A DNA stretch of 64,000 nucleotides, taken from assembly GCF_003674095.1 (NCBI RefSeq), contig NZ_RDBF01000003.1, forward strand, positions 124,001 through 188,000, in the 5' to 3' direction. Both the position numbers and the translations under genes were made by a program. Positions 18,947-27,021 of the stretch are shown here, one piece after another. The DNA is from Aeromicrobium phragmitis. GTDB lineage: Bacteria; Actinomycetota; Actinomycetes; Propionibacteriales; Nocardioidaceae. Positions within the stretch are counted from its first letter, which is position 1, and every line of letters starts with the position of its first letter. The notes under the pieces were generated by a model. That model was not told where the DNA came from, did not search any database, and saw nothing but the letters and a program-made list of their open reading frames with translations.

Positions 18947-20253
18947 CCACGGCCGCCGAGCGCTTGTCGCGCCTGATCCAGTGCCGCACCGTCTCCGCCC
19001 CCGACGAACGCGACGAAACCGAGTTCGAGCGGTTCCGTGCCACCTTCGCCGAGCTTTACCCGCGCCTGCACGCCGACCTCGAACTGACGCGATTTCCCGG
19101 GGGATCGCTGCTGTTCCGCTGGCCCGGAGCCGCATCCGACCGGCCGCTCGTGCTGATGGCGCACTACGACGTCGTCCCGGCGCCGCCGGAGCAGTGGGAG
19201 AGCGACCCGTTCGGCGGGGAGATCCGCGACGGCCGGGTGCACGGGCGAGGTGCGCTGGACGACAAGGGGCCGCTCGTGACGGTCGCCGAGGCGGTCGAGT
19301 CGCTGCTCGCCGAGGGCTTCGTGCCGGCACACGACGTCTACCTGTCGTTCGGTGCCGACGAGGAGGTCTTCGGCACCGGGGCAGCCGAGATCGTCGACCA
19401 TCTGGAGGCCGGCGGCGTTCGGCCGTGGCTCGTGTCGGACGAAGGCGGTGCGATCGTCGAGGGTGCGCTACCGGGAGTCGCCGGTCGCACCGCGATGATC
19501 GCGATCGTCGAGAAGGGCACGGTCGACGTCGAACTGCTCGCGCGTGGGGGCGGGGGACACGCCTCGACCCCGGCCAAGGGTGGCGCGACGGCCCGCCTCG
19601 CGCGGGCGATCACCCGCATCGAACGCCACCCGTCGCCCCCGCGGCTGACCGAGCCGGTGACGCTCATGCTGAAGACCCTCGCCAGCCGGGCGCGCGGGCC
19701 CCTGGCCGCCGTCCTCGCCAACGTCGACCGCGCCCCGCGCCCCGTCGCCGAACTGCTGGCGCGGTTCGGTCCGGAGACGGCCGCGATGGTGCGCACGACC
19801 ATCGCCGTCACGCAACTGTCGGGAAGCCCGGCGCGCAATGTGCTGGCCACCGAAGCCCGCGCCACGCTCAACGTCCGGCTGCTGGTCGGCGACACCAAGG
19901 CCACGCTCATCGACCGGCTGACCCGCCTCCTGCGCGGACTGGACGTGGAGATCGCCCGCGTTCAGGGCGAGAACCCGCCACCGGTCTCACGCACCGACAA
20001 CGACGCCTGGCAGGCGATGGTCGCGGCGCTCGCCACGACGATGCCGGAGGTGCTGGCCGTGCCGTACGCCCAGACCGGAGGCACCGACAGCCGGCACTTC
20101 ACCCGGATCAGCGACTCGGTCTACCGATTCGCGCCGCTGCTCATGAGCCGGGAACAGCGCGATGCCATCCACGCTCCGAACGAGTACGTCGAGGTCGAGG
20201 CGCTCGAACGCGGAGCCGTGTTCTTTCGCGCGCTGCTGACCGCGCACCGCTGA
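18943..20253 (+). CDS. M20 family metallopeptidase
   Basis: 436 residues from GTG 18943; the long in-frame extension back to 18217 lies inside the MFS gene and is not used. Di-zinc site motifs: HYDVVP (residues about 68-73), GRGALDDKGPL and DEEVFGTGAAE, plus a late His in GGTDSRHF. The dimerisation domain is inserted around GGGGHASTPAKGG. The layout fits the PM20D1/CPS1-like branch of M20 (amidohydrolase or dipeptidase); the true substrate is unknown. No signal peptide is seen, so it is cytoplasmic. Confidence 0.87.
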   Translation: MTTAAERLSRLIQCRTVSAPDERDETEFERFRATFAELYPRLHADLELTRFPGGSLLFRWPGAASDRPLVLMAHYDVVPAPPEQWESDPFGGEIRDGRVHGRGALDDKGPLVTVAEAVESLLAEGFVPAHDVYLSFGADEEVFGTGAAEIVDHLEAGGVRPWLVSDEGGAIVEGALPGVAGRTAMIAIVEKGTVDVELLARGGGGHASTPAKGGATARLARAITRIERHPSPPRLTEPVTLMLKTLASRARGPLAAVLANVDRAPRPVAELLARFGPETAAMVRTTIAVTQLSGSPARNVLATEARATLNVRLLVGDTKATLIDRLTRLLRGLDVEIARVQGENPPPVSRTDNDAWQAMVAALATTMPEVLAVPYAQTGGTDSRHFTRISDSVYRFAPLLMSREQRDAIHAPNEYVEVEALERGAVFFRALLTAHR

Positions 20254-20279
20254 CGGCCTCACGAGCCGACGATCCCGAT

Positions 20280-20309
20280 TTGAGTCTGGCACCATCGGCT
20301 GAGTATCAT
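20280..20309 (+). promoter_or_regulatory. Promoter of the infA-alpha operon
   Basis: TTGAGT (20280-20285), 18-base spacer, TATCAT (20304-20309). Good match to the housekeeping sigma consensus, about 110 bases before infA. It explains how the translation genes are expressed despite the accessory insert upstream. Confidence 0.65.
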
Positions 20310-20419
20310 GGGGAGTCGGCCTTGTCAGGCGCGTTTTCCCCTGCCCTCGGGTAGCCGCTTCGTGCGGTGGGTGGCGCGCGTGGCGGGTCAGGTCGATGAA
20401 GGCAACCGAAGAAGAGGTC

Positions 20420-20641
20420 ATGGCGAAAAAAGAAGGCGTCATCGAGATGGAGGGCTCGGTCATCGAGGCCCTGCCGAACGCGATGTTCCGCGTGGAGCTG
20501 GCCAACGGCCACAAGGTCCTCGCGCACATCTCGGGCAAGATGCGTCAGCACTACATCCGCATCCTCCCCGAGGACCGCGTCGTGGTGGAGCTCTCGCCGT
20601 ACGACCTCTCCCGCGGTCGCATCGTCTACCGCTACAAGTAA
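20420..20641 (+). CDS. infA: Translation initiation factor IF-1
   Basis: 73 residues from ATG 20420, the canonical length ([23 protein letters not shown]). It is an OB fold that blocks the ribosomal A site during initiation. The in-frame start at 20396 adds eight non-canonical residues and is rejected. First gene after a good promoter; rpmJ follows after 34 bases. Confidence 0.98.
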   Translation: MAKKEGVIEMEGSVIEALPNAMFRVELANGHKVLAHISGKMRQHYIRILPEDRVVVELSPYDLSRGRIVYRYK

Positions 20642-20675
20642 ATCGTCACGTTCGCACCGAAGAGAGAGTTTCTCG

Positions 20676-20789
20676 ATGAAGGTCAACCCGAGCGTGAAGA
20701 AGATCTGTGACAAGTGCAAGGTGATCCGTCGCCACGGCCGCGTCATGGTGATCTGCGATAACCCGCGCCACAAGCAGCGCCAGGGCTGA
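20676..20789 (+). CDS. rpmJ: 50S ribosomal protein L36, zinc-binding
   Basis: 37 residues ([14 protein letters not shown] start). The zinc site is complete: C11, C14, C27 and H32. It belongs to the C+ type. Too short for most ORF callers but unmistakable and in its usual place between infA and rpsM. AGAGAG lies upstream as a weak ribosome-binding site. Confidence 0.97.
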   Translation: MKVNPSVKKICDKCKVIRRHGRVMVICDNPRHKQRQG

Positions 20790-20885
20790 GCAGCTGCGTC
20801 AGCAGCTTCTTCACACAGCACCCATCGTCTGACGGCTCGCCTGCGTGAGCAGGCGCCACCCCCGGCGCAGAGGCCGGGGCCCGGC

Positions 20886-20906
20886 CCGAGGGGAGTATCC
20901 CCTCGG
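20886..20906 (+). promoter_or_regulatory. Hairpin in the rpsM leader
   Basis: Perfect 8-bp stem CCGAGGGG / CCCCTCGG with a 5-base loop in the 175-base gap between rpmJ and rpsM. In E. coli S4 regulates the alpha operon at the leader just before rpsM; a similar role here is a guess. It could also be a partial terminator. Confidence 0.4.
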
Positions 20907-20964
20907 ATGGCGGCCGGGACGCCACGGACGTCCACACCTCTGTTGAAGGAAAGGAACTGCCACC

Positions 20965-21333
20965 ATGGCACGCCTCATTGGAGTCGATCTCCCGCGCGAG
21001 AAGCGCATCGAGATCGCACTCACGTACATCTTCGGCGTCGGCCGTACCCGCGCCGCCGAGACCCTTGCCGCGACCGGCATCGACCCGAGCACTCGTGTCC
21101 ACGAGCTCAGCGACGACCAGCTCGTCGCGCTGCGTGACCACATCGAGGGCAACTACCAGGTCGAGGGTGACCTCCGCCGCGAGATCACCGCCGACATCCG
21201 CCGCAAGATGGAGATCGGCAGCTACCAGGGTCGCCGCCACCGGGCGCACCTGCCCGTCCGTGGCCAGCGCACCAAGACCAATGCCCGTACGCGCAAGGGC
21301 CCGAAGCGCACCGTCGCCGGAAAGAAGAAGTGA
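20965..21333 (+). CDS. rpsM: 30S ribosomal protein S13
   Basis: 122 residues. [26 protein letters not shown] and the basic tail [23 protein letters not shown] are typical. It forms bridges with L5 and contacts P-site tRNA. GGAAAGGAA lies upstream of ATG. First gene of the S13-S11-S4-alpha group. Confidence 0.98.
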   Translation: MARLIGVDLPREKRIEIALTYIFGVGRTRAAETLAATGIDPSTRVHELSDDQLVALRDHIEGNYQVEGDLRREITADIRRKMEIGSYQGRRHRAHLPVRGQRTKTNARTRKGPKRTVAGKKK

Positions 21334-21341
21334 GTTAGACG

Positions 21342-21740
21342 ATGCCTCCCAAGAACACTGGCGCCAAGAAGGTGCGCCGCAAGGAGAAGAAGAACGTCGC
21401 TCAGGGCGAGGCCCACATCAAGAGCACGTTCAACAACACGCACGTGACGATCACCGATCCCTCCGGTGCGGTGATCGCGTGGGCCTCCGGCGGAACCGTC
21501 GGTTTCAAGGGCTCGCGCAAGTCGACGCCCTACGCCGCCGGCATGGCCGCCGAGGCCGCCGGCCGTCAGGCGATGGAGCACGGCATGAAGAAGGTCGACG
21601 TCTTCGTGAAGGGTCCGGGTTCGGGCCGCGAGACGGCGATCCGGTCGCTCAGTGGCGTCGGCCTCGAGGTCGGCACCATCTCCGACGTGACCCCCACGCC
21701 GCACAACGGCTGCCGTCCGCCCAAGCACCGTCGTCTCTGA
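21342..21740 (+). CDS. rpsK: 30S ribosomal protein S11
   Basis: 132 residues. [27 protein letters not shown] and the C-terminal [18 protein letters not shown] are diagnostic; the last segment normally carries an isoaspartate at the Asn-Gly. It lies on the 30S platform near the mRNA exit. It starts 8 bases after rpsM. Confidence 0.98.
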   Translation: MPPKNTGAKKVRRKEKKNVAQGEAHIKSTFNNTHVTITDPSGAVIAWASGGTVGFKGSRKSTPYAAGMAAEAAGRQAMEHGMKKVDVFVKGPGSGRETAIRSLSGVGLEVGTISDVTPTPHNGCRPPKHRRL

Positions 21741-21775
21741 CGACCGCGTCGATTCTTTCCTAGGAGTTTTCACCC

Positions 21776-22384
21776 ATGGCCCGTTACACCGGACCTCTCA
21801 CCAAGAAGTCGCGCCGCCTCGGCGTCGACCTCGTCGGTGGAGACAAGGCCTTCGAGCGCCGTCCCTACGCCCCCGGCCAGCACGGCCGCGCGCGCGTCAA
21901 GGAGTCGGAGTACCGCACCCAGCTGCAGGAGAAGCAGAAGGCGCGGTACACCTACGGCGTGTTGGAGAAGCAGTTCCGCAAGTACTACGAGACCGCGCAC
22001 CGCAAGCCCGGCAAGACCGGTGACAACCTGCTCGCGCTGCTCGAGAGCCGTCTCGACAATGTCGTGTACCGCGCCGGTCTGGCGCGCACGCGTCGTCACG
22101 CCCGCCAGCTCGTGACCCACGGTCACTTCCTGGTCAACGGCGTCAAGACGAACATCCCGTCCTTCCAGGTCAGCAAGCACGACATCATCGACGTGCGCCC
22201 CAAGTCCCTGGAGATGACGCCCTTCATCGTGGCGCGCGAGACTCACGACCCGGACACCGTTCCCGGGTGGCTGGACGTCTCGCCTGAGCGCGGCCGGATC
22301 CTGGTTCACCAGACACCGGTGCGCGAGCAGATCGTCGTCCCGATCCAGGAGCAGCTCATCGTCGAGTTCTACTCGAAGATCTGA
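21776..22384 (+). CDS. rpsD: 30S ribosomal protein S4
   Basis: 202 residues. ARYTGPLTKKSRRLG start and S4 RNA-binding domain (SRLDNVVYRAGLARTRRHARQLVTHGHFLVNG). It lacks the N-terminal zinc Cys set, so it is the zinc-free type. It nucleates 30S assembly and can act as a regulator of its own operon and in rRNA antitermination. 35 bases after rpsK, with TAGGAG upstream. Confidence 0.98.
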   Translation: MARYTGPLTKKSRRLGVDLVGGDKAFERRPYAPGQHGRARVKESEYRTQLQEKQKARYTYGVLEKQFRKYYETAHRKPGKTGDNLLALLESRLDNVVYRAGLARTRRHARQLVTHGHFLVNGVKTNIPSFQVSKHDIIDVRPKSLEMTPFIVARETHDPDTVPGWLDVSPERGRILVHQTPVREQIVVPIQEQLIVEFYSKI

Positions 22385-22408
22385 TCGCTTCTACCCCCGT
22401 CCACTGAC

Positions 22409-22436
22409 CCGAGCCGTCAAATAGCGGTCGGCTCGG
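22409..22436 (+). promoter_or_regulatory. Hairpin in the rpsD-rpoA gap
   Basis: CCGAGCCG (22409-22416) pairs with CGGCTCGG (22429-22436) across a 12-base loop, just before the rpoA ribosome-binding site (GAAAGGAAC). It may tune rpoA relative to the ribosomal genes. Function is inferred from position only. Confidence 0.35.
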
Positions 22437-22451
22437 AAAGGAACAGTCACC

Positions 22452-23462
22452 ATGCTGATTGCACAGCGTCCCGTCCTGTCCGAAGAGGTCGTCGACGACT
22501 ACCGTTCGCGGTTCGTCATCGAGCCCCTCGAGCCGGGCTTCGGCTACACCCTCGGCAACTCGCTGCGTCGCACGCTGCTGAGCTCGATCCCGGGTGCGGC
22601 CGTCACGTCGATCAAGATCGACGGCGTTCTGCACGAGTTCTCGACGATCCCCGGTGTCACCGAGGACGTCACGGAGATCATCCTCAACCTCAAGAACCTC
22701 GTCGTCTCCTCCGAGAACGACGAGCCCGTCGTGATGTACCTGCGCTCCGAGGGCGCCGGCGACGTCACCGCGGCGGCCATCACGCCGCCGGCGGGTGTCG
22801 AGGTGCACAACCCCGACCTGCACATCGCGACCCTCAACGACAAGGGCAAGCTCGAGATCGAGCTCGTCGTCGAGCGGGGCCGTGGCTACGTGTCGGCCGC
22901 TCAGAACAAGACCGGCGAGGAAGAGATCGGCCGCATGCCGATCGACTCGATCTACAGCCCGGTCCTGAAGGTCACGTACAAGGTCGAGGCCACGCGTGTC
23001 GAGCAGCGCACCGACTTCGACAAGTTGATCATCGACGTCGAGACGAAGGCCTCGATCCTGCCCCGCGACGCGATCGCCTCGGCTGGGTCGACCCTCGTCG
23101 AGCTGTTCGGCCTGGCCCGGGAGCTCAACGTCGAGGCCGAGGGCATCGACATCGGCCCGTCGCCGGTCGACGAGGCGCTCGCCGCCGATCTCGCGCTGCC
23201 GATCGAGGATCTCGATTTCACGGTTCGCTCGTACAACTGCCTCAAGCGTGAGGGCATCCACACCGTGGGTGAACTCCTCGGGCGCAGCGAGCAGGATCTG
23301 CTGGACATCCGCAACTTCGGCTCGAAGTCGATCGATGAGGTCAAGGCCAAGCTGGCCGAGATGGGCCTGGCGTTGAAGGACAGCCCGGCCGGTTTCGATC
23401 CCAGCGCGGTCGTCGACAACTACGACGACGACGCGAGCTACGCCGAGGACGAACAATACTGA
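22452..23462 (+). CDS. rpoA: DNA-directed RNA polymerase subunit alpha
   Basis: 336 residues, full length. The N-terminal dimerisation domain contains [26 protein letters not shown] flexible linker precedes the C-terminal domain, which contacts UP elements and activators ([37 protein letters not shown]). The acidic tail ends YAEDEQY. It lies between rpsD and rplQ as usual. Confidence 0.99.
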   Translation: MLIAQRPVLSEEVVDDYRSRFVIEPLEPGFGYTLGNSLRRTLLSSIPGAAVTSIKIDGVLHEFSTIPGVTEDVTEIILNLKNLVVSSENDEPVVMYLRSEGAGDVTAAAITPPAGVEVHNPDLHIATLNDKGKLEIELVVERGRGYVSAAQNKTGEEEIGRMPIDSIYSPVLKVTYKVEATRVEQRTDFDKLIIDVETKASILPRDAIASAGSTLVELFGLARELNVEAEGIDIGPSPVDEALAADLALPIEDLDFTVRSYNCLKREGIHTVGELLGRSEQDLLDIRNFGSKSIDEVKAKLAEMGLALKDSPAGFDPSAVVDNYDDDASYAEDEQY

Positions 23463-23518
23463 GGTTTTCCGTGGAGCGATTCCGCGGAACCGGAGTTCTT
23501 TGAGACTGGAGTTACAAC

Positions 23519-24076
23519 ATGCCTACCCCCACCAAGGGAGCACGCCTCGGCGGCAGCCCCTCGCATCAGCGCCTGATCCTGGCCAACCTGGCTCAGTCGC
23601 TGTTCGAGCACGGCAAGATCACGACGACCGAGGCCAAGGCCCGGCGTCTGCGTCCCTACGCCGAGCAGCTGATCACCAAGGCCAAGGTCGACACCCTGGC
23701 CAACCGCCGTCAGGTTCTGAAGGTCATCCGTGACAAGGGCGTCGTGCACGCGCTGTTCACCGAGATCGGCCCGGCCATGGCCACCCGTCCGGGCGGCTAC
23801 ACGCGGATCACGAAGATCGGTCCGCGCAAGGGCGACAACGCCCCGATGGCCGTGATCGAGATCGTGGAGGCCAAGGAGTTCGATCCGTCGGCCCCCAAGG
23901 CCGAGAAGGCCGCTCCGGCCGAGGAGCCGGCTGCCGAGGCCCCGGCGGAGGAGACCGCCGAGGTCGAGACCCCGGCCGAGCAGACTCCGGCCGAGGACGC
24001 CGACGCCGAGGAGTCCGCCACGGACGAGACCACGGAGGAGCCGACCGAGGCTCCCGCCGAGGACGAGTCCAAGTAA
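23519..24076 (+). CDS. rplQ: 50S ribosomal protein L17 with acidic tail
   Basis: 185 residues. The core ([40 protein letters not shown] to about residue 120) is standard. About 60 extra residues follow, rich in Glu, Ala, Pro and Thr. Such tails are common in actinobacterial L17 and probably extend from the ribosome surface near the tunnel exit. It ends the operon: the terminator begins 10 bases later. truA, often next to rplQ, is instead 3 kb away on the other strand. Confidence 0.97.
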   Translation: MPTPTKGARLGGSPSHQRLILANLAQSLFEHGKITTTEAKARRLRPYAEQLITKAKVDTLANRRQVLKVIRDKGVVHALFTEIGPAMATRPGGYTRITKIGPRKGDNAPMAVIEIVEAKEFDPSAPKAEKAAPAEEPAAEAPAEETAEVETPAEQTPAEDADAEESATDETTEEPTEAPAEDESK

Positions 24077-24085
24077 GCAACCGCT

Positions 24086-24122
24086 CGAAGGCCCCCGACA
24101 CCGCTGGTGTCGGGGGCCTTCG
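24086..24122 (+). terminator. Strong hairpin terminator after rplQ
   Basis: Perfect 17-bp stem (CGAAGGCCCCCGACACC at 24086-24102, complement 24106-24122) with a 3-base loop, directly after the rplQ stop and before the convergent GNAT gene. No T-run. It probably serves both strands. Confidence 0.85.
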
Positions 24123-24141
24123 GCGCTCGGCGCGACGGTCG

Positions 24142-24711
24142 TCAGCCGAACTCGAGCCGCATGAGCAGCCGCGGAAAGCCGTTGAGGACCGAGGACGTGT
24201 CGGCGGCTTTGCGGAACCCCGCGCGCTCGAACAGGCCCCGGGTGCCTACATACGCCATGGTGAGGTCGACCTTCTGCCCGGCGTTGTCGACCGGGTAGCC
24301 CTCGATCGCCGGTGCCCCGCTCTCACGGGCATAGGCGACGGCGCCGCGGAGGAGGTGATGGGAGATGCCGCGGCCACGAAAACCGGGCCGCACTCGGATG
24401 CACCAGACCGACCACACGTCCAGGTCGTCGACGTGGGGGATCTTGCGGTTCGTCGCGAAGCTGGTGTCGCGCCGAGGATGAACGGCCGCCCAGCCCACCA
24501 CCTCCCCCTCGTCGTAGGCGAGCACGCCCGGCGGGCCCTGCTGCATGAGCTCGAGCACGTGGTCGCTACGGGCGGGCCCGGTGAGGGCGCGATTGAGTTT
24601 GTTGGGGACCCGGTAGCTGAGGCACCAGCACACGTTGGCGTCCGGGCGCTTGGGTCCCACCATCGTGGCGACGTCCTCGAAGACGTCGGCGGGTCGTACG
24701 TCGATGACCAT
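24142..24711 (-). CDS. GNAT family N-acetyltransferase
   Basis: 189 residues from ATG 24711. The acetyl-CoA motif is visible in WCIRVRPGFRGRGISHHLLRGAVAYARE (the R-G-R-G-I loop). C-terminal EGYPVDN...AYVGTRGLFERAGFRKA is typical of small-molecule acetyltransferases related to streptothricin/aminoglycoside acetylases, but the substrate is unknown. VCWCLSYR near residue 28 is distinctive of a widespread uncharacterised actinobacterial subgroup. A longer in-frame region upstream overlaps the methyltransferase gene and is rejected. Confidence 0.8.
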   Translation of the reverse strand: MVIDVRPADVFEDVATMVGPKRPDANVCWCLSYRVPNKLNRALTGPARSDHVLELMQQGPPGVLAYDEGEVVGWAAVHPRRDTSFATNRKIPHVDDLDVWSVWCIRVRPGFRGRGISHHLLRGAVAYARESGAPAIEGYPVDNAGQKVDLTMAYVGTRGLFERAGFRKAADTSSVLNGFPRLLMRLEFG

Positions 24712-24743
24712 GCGACAACTGTCTCGTGCCGCACTGACAGTGG

Positions 24744-25331
24744 CTAGGGTCGCCGTACCGACAGCACCCGGAAGCCCTTCTCGCTGGCCGCACGGGTCGT
24801 CGGGTACCCCTCGGAGTCCAGCCAGCGGTGCAGCGAGTCCGCGCCGAGGTTCTTCCCCACGACCAGGCGCGCCTCGCCGCTGCGACTCAGCCGCGGGAGC
24901 CACGTCAGCAGGAGTTCGTGCAGGGCCCGCTTGCCGATGCGGATCGGAGGGTTGGACCAGATCGCGTCGAACGTCAGGTCCGCCGGAACCTGCTCCGGCC
25001 GGCATGCGGTGACGTCGAGGGCGTGGCGCTCCGCGTTGTGCCGCGTCAGTTCCAGGGCGCGGTCGTTGACGTCGACGGCCCATGCCGTGAGGCCCTCCGC
25101 CGCGAGCGAGCAGGCGATCGGCCCCCACCCGCAGCCGAGATCGAGCACCGTCGCCGGGCTGAGCGGGGGCGTGCTGTGCCGAAGGAGTATCTCGGTGGCT
25201 TTGTCGAGGCCCTGGTACGAGAACACGCCGGTCGCGGTGGTGTACGTCCGCTCGGTGCCCCACGCCGAGACGGTGATGTCGCGACGTCGTTCCGGCACGT
25301 TCGGGTCGGCGTCGAAGTAGTGATCGGCCAC
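24744..25331 (-). CDS. Class I SAM-dependent methyltransferase, RsmC-like
   Basis: 195 residues, GTG start. SAM motif I is VLDLGCGWGPIA and the catalytic motif is NPPIR, the pattern of N2-guanine methyltransferases acting on rRNA (RsmC/RlmG group). The N-terminal FSYQGLDKATEILL is typical of this short, single-domain form. Exact rRNA target is unknown. TAGGCT at 25338-25343 stands 6 bases before the GTG, so its mRNA is probably leaderless. Confidence 0.82.
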   Translation of the reverse strand: MADHYFDADPNVPERRRDITVSAWGTERTYTTATGVFSYQGLDKATEILLRHSTPPLSPATVLDLGCGWGPIACSLAAEGLTAWAVDVNDRALELTRHNAERHALDVTACRPEQVPADLTFDAIWSNPPIRIGKRALHELLLTWLPRLSRSGEARLVVGKNLGADSLHRWLDSEGYPTTRAASEKGFRVLSVRRP

Positions 25332-25337
25332 GGCGAC

Positions 25338-25343
25338 AGCCTA
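25338..25343 (-). promoter_or_regulatory. Candidate -10 box, leaderless start of the methyltransferase
   Basis: TAGGCT on the minus strand, followed by 6 bases and the GTG at 25331. The same TAGGCT-N6-start pattern occurs before truA, tsaB and the small ORF at 61719. Confidence 0.55.
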
Positions 25344-25433
25344 GCCGTCCGCGTACGCGACGAAGCGTCCCCGAAACGGACGATGCACTGCTACTGTGTC
25401 GTCCGTCTGTCGTCATGGGGAAGGTCTGTTGTC

Positions 25434-26384
25434 GTGGAGGATGGAAGCGCCAGTCCGGGGCGTCGCACACTCATCATCGTCGTGACTGCCATCGCGGTAG
25501 TGGCTGCGCTGAGCGCTGGCGCATGGGGAGTGTCTGCGTATCGCACCTCCCAGATCGTTGCGGAGGGACGCGAGCACGCGACCGCGGTTGAGGAGGCACG
25601 CGCGCAGACGGCCGACGTGGCAGCGGGGTACGAGCAACTCGTCGCCCAGTCGACCGAGCTGCGTGATGCCATCGCACCCGTGGCCGACCTGAGTGCTCAG
25701 CACGAGGGCGACTTCGAGCCGAACGCGCGGGAAGCACTCGTGACGGCGTTCGGCGGCCTCGATGCGCGCGTCAATGAGCCGGCGTCGACCACCTTCAGTC
25801 TCCAAGCGCCGTTCGACGCCGACGACCTGGAGCAGGCGTTCGTCACGAAGTACCGCGCGGCCGAGCCCGAAGAGCGCGAGGAGTTGGCGACGGCCGGTGC
25901 GACCGCGATCGAAAGCCTGCAGGAGGCACAGGTGACCCTCGACGAAGCGCGAGCCGCGCTCGATGCCGCCACGGCCGAGGCTCATCAGTCGGTGATGGCC
26001 CTCGCGCAGACCGTCCCCGCTGCGGCGGAGAGTACCGCCGCCGGGCATCCGAAGGCCACCGCTGAGGCCGCTGAGGCCCTGCGTTCGAGCGCCGCCTTCG
26101 AGGGGTGGGACGAGGTCCCGGTCGAGCAGATGACCGAGCGCCTCGGTGAGCTCCGAGGGCTTCTGGAGGGGTACGTGGGTGCGGCCACGCAGGTGCGTGA
26201 GAGTCATGGTGCGGCCGTCGCCGCTGAGGAACGCGCCCGGCAGGCAGCGGCTGCACCTCGGTCGGCAGGCTCCGGTGGTGGACCCAGCTCTTCCGGCGGC
26301 GGCAACTCTGGTCGTCCGCCGCGGATCTGTACCAGCAATCAGTGGACGCCGAGCGGACTCATCTTGACGCAGCGGCTCTGCTGA
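25434..26384 (+). CDS. Hypothetical membrane-anchored helical protein
   Basis: 316 residues from GTG 25434, chosen because GGGGAAGG lies about ten bases upstream; ATG 25383 is an alternative. A short N-terminus is followed by one transmembrane segment (LIIVVTAIAVVAALSAGAWG). Then come about 230 Ala/Glu-rich residues with coiled-coil character, and a Gly/Ser-rich linker. The short C-terminus has two Cys (CTSNQWTPSGLILTQRLC), which could form a disulphide outside the cell. I do not recognise the family. It is monocistronic, with repeat DNA on its 3' side. Confidence 0.65.
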   Translation: MEDGSASPGRRTLIIVVTAIAVVAALSAGAWGVSAYRTSQIVAEGREHATAVEEARAQTADVAAGYEQLVAQSTELRDAIAPVADLSAQHEGDFEPNAREALVTAFGGLDARVNEPASTTFSLQAPFDADDLEQAFVTKYRAAEPEEREELATAGATAIESLQEAQVTLDEARAALDAATAEAHQSVMALAQTVPAAAESTAAGHPKATAEAAEALRSSAAFEGWDEVPVEQMTERLGELRGLLEGYVGAATQVRESHGAAVAAEERARQAAAAPRSAGSGGGPSSSGGGNSGRPPRICTSNQWTPSGLILTQRLC

Positions 26385-26456
26385 GCGTGCCGGCCGGCCG
26401 AGCAGCCGAGCACGTCGCCGCCCGTCCGACTCGGACGCCGAGTCGCACCTTGGGGG

Positions 26457-26537
26457 GCGGTGAGATATCCCACACTCCACGCTTGATGGTGTGGGCTAGC
26501 TCACCGCGCAGCCACGCGCGTGCGCCATAACTCACCG
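26457..26537. repeat. REP-like inverted repeat, family B
   Basis: GCGGTGAG (26457-26464) pairs with CTCACCGC (26500-26507), and inside it CCCACAC (26469-26475) pairs with GTGTGGG (26489-26495). A further CTCACCGC copy lies at 26531-26538. The same GCGGTGAG/CTCACCGC ends, with GTGCGTGG-like inner arms, occur in the 72-base repeats at 63429-63580. The element fills most of the 181-base gap between convergent genes. Confidence 0.7.
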
Positions 26538-26565
26538 CCCACAGTGAGGTGGACCCTGACTCGGG

Positions 26566-27021
26566 TCAGCCGAGCTTCGCGCCCAGCCGGTCGAGAAGGG
26601 TGCGCTGGCCCGCGACGATGACGTCGGCCGCGGTGTCGAGATCGAACCACTCGACCCGGTCGACCTCCGGGAACTGCTGCACCGTGCCCGACCGGGGAGG
26701 CCATTCCATGGAGAACGTGCCGGGAACGACCGACGCCGGGTCCAGATCGCCTTCGACCGCCCACGCCTCGACGAGCTTGCGGGACTGACGGACCTCGCCG
26801 AGCGGTAGGCGCGTGCCGGAGGGAAGCGGCACGCCGAGCTCCTCACCGAACTCACGGCGGGCCGCCGCCCAGGGATCCTCGCCGGGCTCGACCTCGCCCT
26901 TGGGGATCGACCACGCGCCCTCGTGCTTGCGTGCCCAGAACGGCCCGCCCATGTGGCCGAGCAGCACTTCGACACCCGAGGTCCGGCGGAACAGCAGAAT
27001 GCCGGCGCTACGGACGGTCAT
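26566..27021 (-). CDS. NUDIX hydrolase
   Basis: 151 residues. It has a complete Nudix box, GEVEPGEDPWAAARREFGEE then LG (G-x5-E-x7-R-E-x2-E-E pattern), binding Mg and cleaving nucleoside diphosphate-linked compounds. AGILLFRRTSGVEVLLGHMGGPFWARKHEGAWSIPKGE resembles the small diadenosine-polyphosphate or NTP pyrophosphohydrolase class. The true substrate is unknown. ATG overlaps the truA stop by 4 bases, so it is translated with truA. Confidence 0.87.
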   Translation of the reverse strand: MTVRSAGILLFRRTSGVEVLLGHMGGPFWARKHEGAWSIPKGEVEPGEDPWAAARREFGEELGVPLPSGTRLPLGEVRQSRKLVEAWAVEGDLDPASVVPGTFSMEWPPRSGTVQQFPEVDRVEWFDLDTAADVIVAGQRTLLDRLGAKLG

